Assembly (NCBI GenBank): GCA_021229015.1
Contig: CM037789.1
Span: 27,553,480 to 27,617,479 of the forward strand
Reading direction: 5' to 3'
DNA: 64,000 nucleotides
Origin: Solen grandis
Taxonomy: Eukaryota; Mollusca; Bivalvia; Adapedonta; Solenidae
Below the pieces are notes generated by a model, which did no database searches, had not been told where the DNA came from, and saw nothing but the letters and a program-made list of their open reading frames with translations. Positions 13,240-25,208 of the stretch are shown here, one piece after another (positions within the stretch are counted from its first letter, which is position 1; each line of letters opens with the position of its first letter). The translations under genes and the position numbers were made by a program.

Positions 13240-14238
13240 ATACGTTAACATTACTCACAAATAATTGATTTTGTCTAACTTCAAAAGCTTTACAAACAAA
13301 AGTACTCAATCTTCTAACAATACTTTGATTATTTTGAAAGTAACTCTACAAATTTACACATGTTTGGTCTACGTCTGTAATAAGAAGAAATATATTTGTT
13401 TCTTCAATCGGGAAACAATTTTCATTTAAGGACAAAAAAATATTCGTCCTCTAATACATTGCAACTATTACATATTCTATCTATGAATGGTACTGAATTA
13501 GGTTAAGCCCATCTGCCAGTTTGACATGTAATCTGTATGATGATACTCTTAATCTCGTTAAGCAATATCTAAATTTTGAAATATGACAAATATCTAGATA
13601 TGGCTGGTATTTGAAAGAAGATTTGTGCTTATGTAAATGAGCCCTACTAGAATCTTGTATCCTAACATTCCATCCCTGGACAAACTGATCCCTCAGTTTT
13701 TGTTTTATATTTGATAGAAACAATTTCTTGAAAAAGCCAAGCATCATAAAAACCAAGTTCACATAATAAATGTTTTATTAAAGTACGCCAATCTTTTTTA
13801 ACACGATATAAATCACTATCATTTTCAAGCAACAAATAAACTTTCATATTAAACTTATTATCACCCAGATGTAATAATTTTACCCAGTATTTAATTATAT
13901 TCATATAACGTATACATTGACAATTTGTTCTCCCCAGTTCCCCATAAATAAAGTCATTTTGAGTATTTCTATTAACGCCTAGTAGTCTTTTACAAAAATG
14001 TAAATGGACTCTTTCAATAGCATTTCCTTGCACAAATCCCCATACCTCACATGCGAAATTCAAAATTGGAGATACAAGTTTATCAGAAGGATTGAATTTG
14101 TGACTTACAGAAATACTAGTGAATTTATATGAATATTTATTCATTTTAAAAATTGCTTTTAGCGTTTGTCCAGAGATGGTGTTTTGTGCGTTAGAAAAAA
14201 CAAAAACAAACACCTGTTGAAAAAAACTAACCCAAGGT
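13240..14238 (-). mobile_element. LINE A, 3' part (C-terminal half of ORF2)
   Basis: Minus-strand frames encode the region after the reverse transcriptase: KLVSPILNFACEVWGF, KRLLGVNRNTQNDF, then YQPYLDICHISKFR and LTRLRVSSYRLHVKLADG. A CNSCN..EDE zinc-finger-like remnant follows near 13450. The reading frame shifts at least twice, so the copy is dead. It is the downstream part of the element whose RT fragment lies at 16140-16650. The two halves were separated when LINE B inserted: the broken codon series runs up to 16144 and resumes at 14239 with the YLG motif. Confidence 0.85.
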
Positions 14239-14239
14239 A

Positions 14240-14242
<3 letters not shown>

Positions 14243-14272
<30 letters not shown>
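14243..14272. repeat. (TATC)n microsatellite tail of LINE B
   Basis: About seven tandem ATCT units. On the minus strand this is an (AGAT)n tail at the 3' end of LINE B, abutting the target-site copy at 14239-14243. Confidence 0.85.
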
Positions 14273-16139
14273 ATATACTGCACAAACTCCCCTTTCGGGT
14301 ATTACTGGCAGGTGCGCGTCTGTGCAAGGATAAAACTGTTAAAATAAAAATTTTGTTCGGGTGAAAAAAATTTCTGAAAAAAAGGTGAATATGTTAGGTT
14401 TAAGATCTGGTAAAAACATCTTTTTGTTGATTCAGGGACGGTCTACTATCTGAAACGAGAGGAGCTTTTGTTTAAATGCTAAAAGATCATTTTGTGAGAC
14501 TATATTTTCTGGTAAGCTGTTCCAAAGTATCACTGTATAAGGAAAAAAGGAATATTTAAAGTAGCTAGCTGGAGTATGAATTTGCCTGTAAGATAAAGAG
14601 TGTAAGTGGCGGGATATCCTCGCTGGTCTTTCAAGATATGCAGGTAATGGGACAGCAACAAGGTTATTTACTATTTTGTAAAACATAAGAAGTCTGGTGA
14701 CATCACGTCTGTACTGAAGGGTTTGCCAGTCAAGTTCCTTCTGCATGCTGGTGACACTGTCGTAATAAGAATAGTTACTATTAACCCATCGGACTGCTCT
14801 GCGTTGTACTTTTTCTATTTTATCTATATATGTCTGTGTATGAGGACTCCAGACTGTAGAGGCATATTCTACTTGAGGTCTAACCAATGCTTTGTAAGCT
14901 GCTTCTCTAACTTCCCTTATTCTTTGTCTGGATGTTTCTGTGGAGGAAACCAAGAGTTTTATTAGCAGAAGAAGTAATGTTGTCAATATGTTTATTCCAA
15001 GAGAGATCTTTTGATATTGTAACTCCTAAGTATTTGGCATTATCCACTGTTTCTAAAGCTTGTCCATGTAATCTGTAATCAAAGGAAAGTGCTTTCTTCT
15101 TTTTAGTAATATTTAAAACAATGCATTTACTGGGATTAAATTCCATTTCCCATTTCTTTTCCCACTGCACCAGCTTGTCGAGGTCTTTCTGAAGTGTAAT
15201 ACAGTCCTGCTTGTTGTTTATAGCTAGGTAAACGGCAGTGTCATCTGCAAATAAACGAACTTGAGAAGTTATGGTATCTGGAAGATCATTTATATATAAC
15301 AGAAAGAGAAGTGGGCCAAGTACAGATCCCTGAGGTACTCCTGATGTTACTGGGACTTCTGATGAGCATCCTCCCTCCAAAACGACTTTTTGTGTTCTGC
15401 CTATGAGAAAAGATTTTATCCACAACAGGGTTGAATTATTGACTCCATGTTCCTGTAATTTGTACAATAACTTTAAGTGGCTGACCTTGTCAAAAGCTTT
15501 ACTAAAATCTAAAAGAACTAAATCAGTCTGTTGTCCATTAACAAGATTTCTCGCTAGTTGGTCAGTAAGTTGCAGGAGTTGTGTTTCACAGGAACGTTTT
15601 TCTCTGAAACCATGCTGTAAGTCATAAAGTATATTATGCTTATTGAAGTGCTTTGTTAAATTTGAAGCTACAATATGTTCAAGCACCTTACAAAGAATAC
15701 ATGTTAAAGATATTGGTCTATAATTTGCTGGATCTTCTTTGTTTCCTTTCTTGAATAGAGGGGTCACGTTTGCAGATGTCCATACCTTGGGGAGGGTACC
15801 TGTATCAAGAGACTTTTGGAATAGTATTAGCAAGATTGGTGAGATTTGTTGACAAAGATTTTTTAAAATTAATGGTTTGATGTTGTCTGGTCCAGCAGCT
15901 TTATCTGGTCTTAAATTTGATATAAGTTTTTCCACTCCACTGATGTTTATGGTAATTTCAGGCATGATTGGGTACTTCCTGTAAAAAGAAAAATCTTGTG
16001 TATTAATATTTCGAATAGCTGCGAAGCAAGATTGAGCAAGTGAGATAGGTGTCATCTGAGTGAATACTGACTGAAACTGTCTGTTCAAAATATCTGCTTT
16101 TTCACTGTTGTCTGATTTGATGGAACCTGAAATTTTGTC
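14244..16139 (-). mobile_element. LINE B: 5'-truncated CR1/Jockey-group retrotransposon
   Basis: The minus strand carries a reverse transcriptase with the expected order of motifs: RPDKAAGPDNI, NYRPISLT, LLDFSKAFDKV, VTSGVPQGSVLGPLLFLLYI and the catalytic LFADDTAVYL, then the C-terminal RRAVRWV and ILWNSLPENI regions. The RT frame covers 16088-14907 and the C-terminal frame 14986-14432. They overlap in different frames, so there is a frameshift near 14910-14980. No endonuclease domain is present: the copy is 5' truncated, as usual for target-primed integration. AATTA flanks both ends (14239-14243 and 16140-16144). The family level is sure; the exact clade is inference. Confidence 0.92.
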
Positions 16140-16650
16140 AATTAGAATTACAAACTACTTATACATTTTGACCGTCATAAAAGAAATTATCATCCACTGA
16201 CAACCGCCCTCCTTTCCTGAAAATCATATTTTTTGTTTTATTGGTGTTAATTATTAGTTTGCAACGTTTACAATAATCTGATAATAAATTCAAACTGGCT
16301 TGCAATTTTTCTGTTATTTGCAAATACATGTATAACCATATCATCAGCGTACATAGTCATAGCTTTTCAACATCAATACCAGAAAACCCTCTTTCTATAA
16401 ATTCATTTTCAATATCATTCAAGAACACGGCAAATATAAAAGGCGATAAACACTCTCCGTGACGAACACCAAGTATACAATTAAAATGATTGCTTAACTG
16501 ATTAAAATATTTAATTCTTGATTTAACAGAACTATGCATCGATTTAATAATATCTAATATTTTCACCCTTATACCCAGTTTGATTAATTTGGCCTATAAG
16601 TTATCCCTTACAATGTAATTAAATGTTTTTGTGAAGTCTATAAATGTATA
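16140..16650 (-). mobile_element. LINE A, 5' part (reverse transcriptase fragment)
   Basis: Minus-strand frames read FIDFTKTFNYIVRDNL (with an in-frame stop), then KYFNQLSNHFNCILGVRHG and ECLSPFIFAVFLNDI, and after a frame change LSDYCKRCKL and NTNKTKNMIFRKGG. This is an RT lineage different from LINE B, recognisable by GVRHGECLSP in place of GVPQGSVLGP. It continues past the LINE B insertion at 14239. It is degraded by stops and frameshifts and truncated upstream of about 16650. I cannot name the clade. Confidence 0.82.
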
Positions 16651-17599
16651 TCAATTGCTACAATTTTCGTTATCACTCGTCTCAGCTTATCAAAGGTAAA
16701 ACGAGTGTTTTGTACCCAAACAAATCAGTTTAAAGATAGAATAACTGGCTGAATTAAGATATAAATGTACATATAAATAATACAATTTACACACATTTTA
16801 CAGTAACCTTCCGAACACAATACATATCAATCTGTGAGATCAAGTCCGTTGTCTCCCTTTAACGTTCTCCCTGTGTTAGCAATAAACCCAAATACCAAAA
16901 ATATACATGCAAATGTTAAAATACCATGGGACTAAACGATTCGATAAATACGCTAATTAAAAACGCGTCTAAATCAAGCGTATAGAATACAAGAATCATT
17001 CCATTTCAAACCCGAACTAAAATAAGACAACTGTACGATACAACATCACACCTATGAATAAAAAGACCCTTTCCCGAGCCAGCCTCCCCCTTACATTTTC
17101 TAAAACTAAGGAGTCCTCTAAGTGATGCAATGGAATATGGGTTAACTACAGGTATATATATATTGCTTTCAATTTGATCTGGTTTTGCAATCGTATGAAG
17201 GTGCCTGAAAGGTATCAAAATTAATATTTTTTATCATCACCATCAACGACATTCTACAAACAGTCTATAGTTACCGGTATTAATATCCGGTATAGGTCCA
17301 ACCCAGGAGAAGTCGAGAGTGGGGTTGGAAACTGCAATTACGATTCCGCCCTTTCTAGGGGATCATGAATAGTTTTGTAATGTTTTTTTCCAAATTCATT
17401 TAAAATCAATTTTACTAGACACTACGTGAGCTACCCATGGGTACTTAGGCTTTTAACTATCTTTGGCATAACTGTCCAGCAAATGCGTAATTTTAAAATG
17501 TAATTAACTTGAAAATAATCAAAACTTACCACTTTGTAGCTATATGTATTATCCTCCTAGATATCGTAACGTGAACTTTTTTTTCCTTTCATCACCGCT
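16651..17599. other. Intergenic DNA, nothing recognised
   Basis: No domain-bearing ORF and no repeat shared with other parts of the window that I can see. Confidence 0.45.
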
Positions 17600-18620
17600 C
17601 AATGTCAAGGCATTAAAAACAATACGATCTTGCCGTCCTGGATTTCGACAAGGTTCCACGCAACTGACTGCTATCCAAACTCAACAACTAGGATTTACTT
17701 TCTTTCGAATAGAACCAAGCATGTCACCGTTGATTGAGCTACATCCAAGCCTGCATCCGTCACTAACGGCGTCCCACAGGGAAGTGTCATTGCCTCAGCC
17801 TTATTTCTTGCCTACCGCACTGCACTTAAAATCCAGTTCTAGGTTCTTTTCAGACAATCGGGACAGTCAGCTCTGAATCTGGCTCTTTTCTTTTGCAACA
17901 GGATCTATTTAACCTGGCGAAATGGGAGAATAAATGGGGTTATGTCCTTTCACCCAGAAAAAATGCACCATCCTGCGTGTCCATCGAAAGAGGGCTCTTA
18001 TGGTTTCATCTACACCCTCAAAGGCAACACTTTGGATCCTGAGTACTAATCCAAGTACCAAGGAGTGCACATGACGCAGAACCTGACATGGAATACCCTC
18101 ATTGACGAGGTTAATAAGAAGGAGAACAGTACTCATGGATTCCTTCGTAGAAATTTCAGAGTCAGTAACGAAGACTCCAAGACCAAAGCCTACATGGCAC
18201 TCGTTCGTCCGACCCTGGAATACTGTTCAACTATTTGGAATCCACATACTGAAGACCAGACAAGGAAGTTAGAGATGGTACAGAGGAGGGCGGCACGGTA
18301 TGTCACTAACAGATACCACAATACAAGTAGCGACACCTCTATGCTGGATCAACACTGGAGTCCAGAAGAACTAAGGCTCTTCATGCGATGCTTTTCAAGA
18401 TCGCTAATGACTTAAACGATATTCCAGCACAAAAATACCTCTCCACAGCGACAAGCCGATCCAGACACATAAACAAGAACCACTTTCTCAGGACAACTAC
18501 ATCCACCACGTACCACATGGAGATGTTTCCCTGCAAGTGATCGCTGACGCGTCCTGCACAAGTATAAGGCCCATCCTGTAACAAAAGGTGACAAATGGAA
18601 TGAAAGCCAGTGATGCACGT
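17600..18620 (+). mobile_element. LINE C: degraded CR1-like RT fragment
   Basis: Plus-strand frames show LDFDKVP, then a VTNGVPQGSVIA-like stretch, FSDN where FADD is expected, DLFNLAKWENKWG, and from 18065 a longer open frame with WNTLIDEVNKK, AYMALVRPTLEYCSTIWNPH and MVQRRAARYVTNRY. This is the C-terminal part of ORF2 of a LINE related to LINE B but much older. Several frame changes and stops show it is inactive. The start near 17600 is approximate. Confidence 0.82.
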
Positions 18621-19214
18621 GCTGATCGTGATAGTTTTTTCACCTTTCCCCTTATGTTTACTCGTTTTATTCTGGCGATTGAACATCAACACATTTCTGC
18701 ACAATTAGAGAGAGTTGCACGTACTGCCTTCACAAGGGTGAAACGTGTAGAATAGATCAGTGACAAATCATTTACATGATATATGAGTTTTGAACAATTA
18801 AAATGATTAAAATTATATACACGTATAGAAAGAAAACGGTGTGCATTTATGTATGTAAGTTCCGGGATACATGTATTAAGAAAGATATTTTCACTTGTTT
18901 TCTTATTCGTGGATAATAAATGACATACATTTCTATAGTATCATATGTTAAAAGAAAAGTCAAAGATGTATACCTACTCGGTACACGTGTATTATTAAAT
19001 ATAACAATGGTAAACTTATAAGAGTTGGTATCATAGTCAACTGTAATATAATTTGTAGTACGATTGTACGTAAAATTATGAATCTTGGAATTGACTTGTT
19101 AAATATTGATGATAAAAATGAAACTGGTGGTGCTGCTGTTATTTTAGTTTAACTTATCTATTTTTATGACGATAGGGAAACATGTTCTTTCAACATAAAG
19201 TAATCCAACGCGAA
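18621..19214. other. Intergenic DNA, nothing recognised
   Basis: AT-rich spacer without supported ORFs. Confidence 0.45.
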
Positions 19215-19300
19215 GGTTCCTGGGTTGGGCCAGTACTTAGCGCCTGGGAAGGTCATGAAAAGATCCCAATAGCTCACCCTGGGCAAGTTGTGCTCTGGTG
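19215..19300 (-). repeat. SINE family 3 fragment
   Basis: GGGCCAGTACTTAGCGCCTG followed by GGAAGGTC is the reverse complement of the CCAGGCGCAAAGTACTGGTC block at 24245-24275. This is a body fragment of the same family in the opposite orientation. Confidence 0.65.
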
Positions 19301-19653
19301 AACTAAAATAAAACCGGGGTTTAAGTTTATTTCAAGTATTTAGATTCCCTTTCTATTAAGTTTATACAAGTTATTAAAATCCTGGTGACTACCTGTAATT
19401 TGAGCATATTTCATTTCACCAAAAGTTTCTAAAACTTCCATGAATTATCGTATTATGGCACATGCAATATTGCAAATGTGCCATAATTATTCCTTATGGT
19501 ACCATGAATACATAATAATTATATATTGTGTCAGTTTTTGTTCGCTTGGCTAGCCGTCCAACAGTCATATATTTGAGCTACTGATTTAATAGTTTGGCTG
19601 GGGTTGATGTCACTACCCGGTTTAAAATATGTAATTAATTTTGTTTGTATGTT

Positions 19654-19780
19654 ATTTACTGGGTTTCAGTATTTCAGTCATTTGGAGACTATGTTTACTT
19701 TAAACAGATATAGAGCTGCCACACTATCACGCCATAGACAAGTGGCCACACCCGGCATTATCACACCGGGCCAATCAGTC
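19654..19780 (-). repeat. SINE family 2 fragment
   Basis: Contains AGTATTTCAGTCATTTGGAG, CTGCCACACTATCACGCC and GGCCAATCAGTCCTGG, matching other family 2 copies with small deletions. It directly abuts a family 1 SINE. Confidence 0.7.
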
Positions 19781-19783
19781 CTG

Positions 19784-20022
19784 GCTTGACTTGACTTGAC
19801 TTTTTGAATTTACCGTCGCTTCGACAGTATTTCAGTCATATAGCGACGTCCAGCTAATTAACCCCTGAGAGAAGACCCGAATGCACGGAGGCATCCGGTA
19901 GAACACCGCCTACGCAAGCCGAAGGCCCTTCACATAAAATCCGAATGACCCTGCCGGGATTCGAACTCACGCGGTGAGGAGCTGAGTGAGTGTTTAAGTC
20001 AGCGATTTTACCCTCTCGCCCG
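19784..20022 (-). repeat. SINE family 1 copy, with deletions
   Basis: Begins with repeated CTTGACTTGAC and contains ACCGTCGCTTCGACAGTATT and the B box complement GGATTCGAAC. Several small internal deletions around 19880-19930 distinguish it from full-length copies. Confidence 0.8.
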
Positions 20023-20184
20023 CTATAACTTGCATACTGAAATCTAAGCCTTAAGCTAAACAATGTTTTTGCTTGGAGTCGAAATTATTGTATCAGCGTA
20101 TTTTTGTCTACATGTTTATGCTTTTGGTCCTTTAAATCAACTTCCTTGTACTTTTCATTTTCTGATTTGACAAGATTTTTGACC

Positions 20185-20360
20185 CAGTATCCTCATGAGG
20201 GACGACCGACAACTCTGATTGGAGACTGATGTACCAGGCGGGCAGTTAACCTAACCAAACGTTCTGGAAAGGATACATATAGACTCCCATCCATCCATAG
20301 AATTACTCCGGTCAGAACCATGGTCTGTGGCCGGGGCTCGAACACACAGCCCTCTAAACA
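20185..20360 (-). repeat. tRNA-like B-box segment, possible SINE
   Basis: On the minus strand GTTCGAGCCCCGGCCACAGA resembles a B box with T-arm. No second copy was found in the window, so it is only a candidate SINE head. Confidence 0.35.
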
Positions 20361-20994
20361 AATATATAGATCCTTGAAAATATTTGTTCTATTTGATATA
20401 TAGCCATTAATACGAATTTCATGGCACCGGCTGTAAGGCTAGGTTGCGAGTTCTTATCCAGGCGGGAGACTCTTTTTTGTTATATTAAATTCCATAAATA
20501 AATAAATAAATATGAAAATGAAAGTCATTGATGAGATTATTATTTCCTTGGCACAATACATTAAGGGAGATAATACATTTATATTTTGGGCTCTCTTAAA
20601 ATGGCATTGTTGGAGCTTAAGCCGTCCATAAACAAAATAAAAAAAAATGTTAGGATTATTCTTGTTACTGCAGTATTTACGCAGTTCAAAACGCTTTTCT
20701 AAACTTGAGTTTGATTTGATCTTCGTTTTTTAATTTTACTCTAATATTCACAATAGATGCGACTTCAGTTCATACTAGTCGATACCGGTGTATTAATTAA
20801 CGTCTGAATCAATGTTTAAACATTAAGACTATAAGCGTTCGAATGGTTCCACGCTAAGCAGCAAAGTGTTGCACAATGCAAAGCGGAGATAGGTGACAGC
20901 GGATGCTCTCTCAGCAGGGGTCGGCCTGGGTGACTTGTTATTTTGCTACCTTTATTTCAGTAAGGGGATCACAATACAATGAGAATTTCCAGTA

Positions 20995-21345
20995 TTGGCC
21001 AATCAAGGCAATTTCAGCCACCTAGAAAATTGTACGATCAGACCAGATAAGGGGTGGGCGGGGGACGAGCCCCCACCCTCACCCAAGGTGGATCCGAGCC
21101 TGCCACAGCTCGTTATATTTGAAGACAATCACAGCAAAACCCGATTAGGCAATCGTGTTTATGATATGTGCAAACACTACCACTTATTTTCTGCTATAAA
21201 TGCAGGAATATCTGTACACTGCTATTTCTTTTACGAATTTCTCGGATATTTTGAAAAGACATGGATTCTCAACCGACGTAAACATGAACTGTTAACGATT
21301 TCAATGAACAGACTGTGCACTGGTAACAGTTTCCTGTTCACGTAG
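20995..21345 (+). CDS. Unsupported 116-residue ORF
   Basis: Open frame beginning MANQGNFSHLENCT and ending at a stop at 21343-21345. I see no signal peptide, transmembrane segment or known motif, and the composition does not stand out from noise. An acceptor-like TTTATTTCAG lies just upstream (about 20951-20960), so it could be read as a terminal exon, but nothing else supports that. Confidence 0.12.
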   Translation: MANQGNFSHLENCTIRPDKGWAGDEPPPSPKVDPSLPQLVIFEDNHSKTRLGNRVYDMCKHYHLFSAINAGISVHCYFFYEFLGYFEKTWILNRRKHELLTISMNRLCTGNSFLFT

Positions 21346-21505
21346 AATCACCTCTTCATCAGTTTCATTAAAACTGCTCTTTGTTGTTGCTCCGATACTC
21401 TGCGCTACGAATTCAGTTTATGTTAACATATGGTTTCTTCAATAAAATATTATTGTTTCAGCGACTGGTCACATATGAACCTTTGTATTCATAATCGCGC
21501 ATGCG

Positions 21506-21523
21506 CTCTCTCTCTCTCTCTCT
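21506..21523. repeat. (CT)n microsatellite
   Basis: Short uninterrupted CT run. Confidence 0.9.
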
Positions 21524-21560
21524 TAAAAATATTAAAGGTCAACCACAAAGATTTCATTTT

Positions 21561-21620
21561 CATTATTTTCTGTTAGAATATATTATTTTCTGTTAGAATA
21601 CATTATTTTCTGTTAGAATA
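21561..21620. repeat. 20-bp triplicate
   Basis: Three consecutive near-identical copies of ATTATTTTCTGTTAGAATA plus one base. Confidence 0.9.
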
Positions 21621-21710
21621 CGTCAGTGTAAGACCTTCTGTACAAAAAAATATGTTAATTTTTTTTTGTAGTTTATCCAGTCCATCCAGTATAGGTCACT
21701 TGCTTGGCGT

Positions 21711-21872
21711 TCAGCAGTTCCAGGACTGGTTGACCTGCTGTCAGGGTAACGTGACTGGATGTGGTATTATGTCACTTGTCTACAGCGTGATACTGCAGTG
21801 TGGCAGCACTATATCTGTCTCAAGTAGACATCGTCTCCAAATGACTGAAATACTGTCGGTGGGACGTCGCCC
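21711..21872 (+). repeat. SINE family 2 body
   Basis: Reads CAGTTCCAGGACTGGTTGAC, GCGTGATACTGCAGTGTGGC, AAATGACTGAAATACTGTCG and then GTGGGACGT. Six related segments occur in the window. The tRNA-like head is absent or unrecognisable here. Confidence 0.75.
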
Positions 21873-22238
21873 CCACCCCCTAAAAAAACAACAAAAAAAC
21901 AGCAACACACACACACCTTCCTTAATATAAAAGGTACCAAGGTTAAGATGTTTCTCTGTAAATTGTGTCCCACCTCTCTGTGTGTGCAACTTTTATTGCG
22001 TAATACAGATCTACATTTAATGAAATTAAAAATCTTTGTTGTTGTCATATAGTTTCTAATCATTGCATGACATACGATATACAACATCCAGATCCAGGAT
22101 ATTCTGGCTCAGTAGAGCCATTCAAAGATGTCTTTGAGAGCCACCGCTAAGAATTGAACGGGACTCCCTATACCGTTATGTAAAACCCAGTAGAATTCAG
22201 AATAATAGACCGATTAATTCACTCATTCGCACTAAGCA

Positions 22239-22508
22239 GTGAATAAAAATGAAGGCTATACAGGACTTCAGCTGACCTTAATTTTGTTGTCGCTCGGTTC
22301 GTACTTGTTTATCGTGGAAGATAAGATGCGTATCTGTGCCAGTTTTTGTCTCAAAAACTGCCCCGAAGTGCTGGTTCGACAATGTCTACAGTGCAACATT
22401 AAAGTTATCGTGAATATCTTCAAATATGAAAACCAAACTGTCAAAGAGATAACTCGCGACAAAGGATTGCTACACGGACTTAAACGCACGTGCAATAATG
22501 ACAGGTAA
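22239..22508 (+). CDS. Possible Cys-containing ORF, unassigned
   Basis: An 89-residue frame has a hydrophobic stretch near its N-terminus (LQLTLILLSLGSYLFIV) followed by cysteines spaced CASFCLKNC and CLQC, and ends with ACAG|GTAAAC, which could be a splice donor before the stop. A small secreted peptide or a first exon is possible. I know of no family match and see no neighbouring exon that completes it. Confidence 0.2.
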   Translation: MNKNEGYTGLQLTLILLSLGSYLFIVEDKMRICASFCLKNCPEVLVRQCLQCNIKVIVNIFKYENQTVKEITRDKGLLHGLKRTCNNDR

Positions 22509-22509
22509 A

Positions 22510-24160
22510 CATTTATTGTAAAAGCGTGATTTTAAAGGCTTCAATGCGCATTTTAAGAAGTAAACTTATCATTTCGTTAGATATTCACAATTATTGAATT
22601 ATTTTCACAATTTTTGTAATCAATGTCAACTGTTGCAGTATTCAGTTAAACGTTTCCTTTATCGGCATTAATATCGACTGATATCTTTTAATTATGATGA
22701 TGAGTGTTCAGAGAGCTGGGATGGGGGTTCTAGTCGCATTTCATATCATTACTCAATTTAAAACTATACTACTAGAATTATCACCCTTGGGTCTGAATCA
22801 AATGTGATAACCCACCTTTAAATGAATGTTCATGTTGCCAATGGTGACAATCCTACGTTTATGTTGGCCGTAAATGAATAATCACACGTCGTCCCCTAAA
22901 TTGGGGCGTCAATTTCATTGACTAGGATCGAACTTTTGAACCCCCAGACCCTGATGCAATCAAATTAAACGGCTCGCTGAGGGCAAGTCCCTATAAAAAG
23001 CGAAGCCCGTAAATAAGCTCATTCACAGATGGTCACTGACTAAGAATTTGATTTTTAAATGCGTATGACCGGTACGCCTATCAATACCCATCTACAGAGT
23101 CATGGTCAGCCAGTGCAACAATCCATGATCGTAAAGAATGAGTGGAATCCCCTTCACAGGCAATACCGTCACAGACGGTATTGAGACTATAATTATTTAG
23201 AATTATAAAACCTATATTTAGATATTATATTTTCATTTGCCGTCCATCACTTTTCATAGGCTGAACTTTCGAAATCGAAATTATCGAAGAAGCAATGTTG
23301 CGGAACGTATCACGTGGTACCGCAAGCACCTGATTCGGGGATATCGCATTCTATATTTAACCGATTTCGTCGAAGTTGTGTCTACGATAATAGCGTTTTC
23401 CTGTGCAATGTGACATATACTTTCCGAGCTTATTTGTCAGGAAACAAAGACTTCACCAACATTAAGAGTAGACAAGTACTTTTTTAATTTCCACCGATCC
23501 ATGATCTGTGAACGAGCTACTTTAACACGCCATTTCAATTTAAACATATCTATCTTTATCGACAGGAATTCCGGTTTCTATAACGTATGCTATTCTCCGG
23601 TAAAGATTCCTTCGTACTCCTACCAGTTCTGGGTCATCGACAAATCTTGAAGCCGCTTTGTGTTTTGAACCCACGACCTTCTTATCCAGATACGCACACA
23701 ATGTGAAAAGGACTTGGGATTGTTTTCCTGAGCAGTCCCAAAGTCCCTATATGGATATATGCAGGGTCTCTTAGTCATTGTCATGCTGTGGGCATTTGAG
23801 AATGCCCTCTGCGACCAGTGACGACTAAGATCAATCGTCCATGCTGTCTGTTTATTGTATGCGCTGTTCGATATTCTGTTAATAAGTTTTCAGCAAGCAG
23901 CCCCATAAACAATTAATGGTATAGTCCATGATTAAGAAATAACAAGTCCAGTCAAGACATTTAGGTTTAGGGTTACTACAGTATATATCGAGACCCTGAT
24001 ATTTGGGAGGACTCCAACATTTGGTAAATCTTTGTCTAGAACTCAAATTTAAAAAGTCTTGTTAAAAACCTAATCGTTGAAACAATTAATTTCATATACA
24101 ATTAAAAGAGTATGAGCACAGTAATACACTCGTAGGTGGTGATAGATCCCTTGATTAAAT
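22510..24160. other. Intergenic DNA, no gene seen
   Basis: Short tRNA-like B-box resemblances occur near 22930-22960 and 23670-23690 (TTGAACCC contexts on the minus strand), but no complete SINE can be delimited. No supported ORF. Confidence 0.4.
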
Positions 24161-24162
24161 AC

Positions 24163-24330
24163 ATGGTCCAGTGGTAACACACTCGACTGCAGATTCGAAG
24201 GTTGTGGATTCGAATCCCCGTAGGGGAGAAAATCACCAAGACCTTCCCAGGCGCAAAGTACTGGTCCAACCAAGGCACCGTCGAGAGGGATTAGTTTAAG
24301 ATGTAAGAAATTGTTTCCCAATCGACGTAA
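24163..24330 (+). repeat. SINE family 3, tRNA-derived
   Basis: A tRNA-like head (GGTCCAGTGGTAACAC as A-box region, GGATTCGAATCCCCGTAGGG as B box and T arm) is followed by the CCAGGCGCAAAGTACTGGTC body shared in inverse orientation with 19215-19300. The cloverleaf does not close well, so it is not a functional tRNA gene. Confidence 0.65.
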
Positions 24331-24989
24331 AATAAATAAGCTTTGACTAAACTAAATACTTCATTGTGATCAATTTTAATGTTTCACAGTATTAAAAATA
24401 TTTGGAACAAACATTAAATAAATGAAATACTGCATATGAAACTACTTTTGAATCAACTCTTTTTCTATTTTACACGCTGAAGATGATATAAATAGTTTTA
24501 ATACTAGTTAATACCAGAAAATAGTTTTATACTACATATATACTGGAAGGAACTGGCTGATCTTGGTCTCCTCTGTTTGCCAATACGTCTGATTAAGTCT
24601 ACTCTAGGAAGTATAGGGTTAAGAACGTTCGAGAACACGGGGTCTGGATTTTTGTAATCTTATTAGTTACTCTGCATGTCTACAGTAGCACATACAGCGC
24701 GTACAATGCATTTTTGTGCACTTAGATATCTAGACTGATTCGCTGTGCCTCCATTATTAGAGGTGTAAAGTGTATCAGTTAAACAGAGATAAGTAGAAAT
24801 GTATCAAGATGTACTTACAGTCAAACCTGTCTTAAGCGGTCAGTCAAGAGAAGAAGAGAAAATGACCGTTTGGACCGCTAATGAAGGTTGAATATATTAC
24901 AAAATGCTATATTTTAATATTGAAATTGACCACTAAATGAAGGATGACCGCTTAATACAGGTGGCCGCTACTACAGGTTCAACTGTCTG

Positions 24990-25208
24990 GCTTGACTATT
25001 TGAGATTACCGTCGCTTCGACAGTATTTCAGTCATATAGCGAAGTCCAGCTAATTACAGGTTGAGGAAGACCCCGAATGCACAGAGGCAACCGGGTAGAA
25101 TCACCGACCTACCGCAAGACAGCTAACCCTGCCGGGATTCGAACCCACGCAGTGAGGGGCTGAGTGAGTGTTAAAGTCAGCGACTTTACCTCTCGGCCAC
25201 GGAGGCCC
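24990..25208 (-). repeat. SINE family 1 copy with target-site duplication
   Basis: Copy with an internal deletion in the body (the CTTCCTCACATG region is missing). It is flanked by ACAGGTTCAACTGT at 24973-24986 and ACAGATTCAACTGT at 25210-25223, a 14-bp target-site duplication with one mismatch. This shows that the family moves by LINE-type target-primed insertion. Confidence 0.88.

Noticed and set aside
15403..15627. Plus-strand ORF within LINE B
   Set aside because: Antisense shadow of the reverse transcriptase frame.
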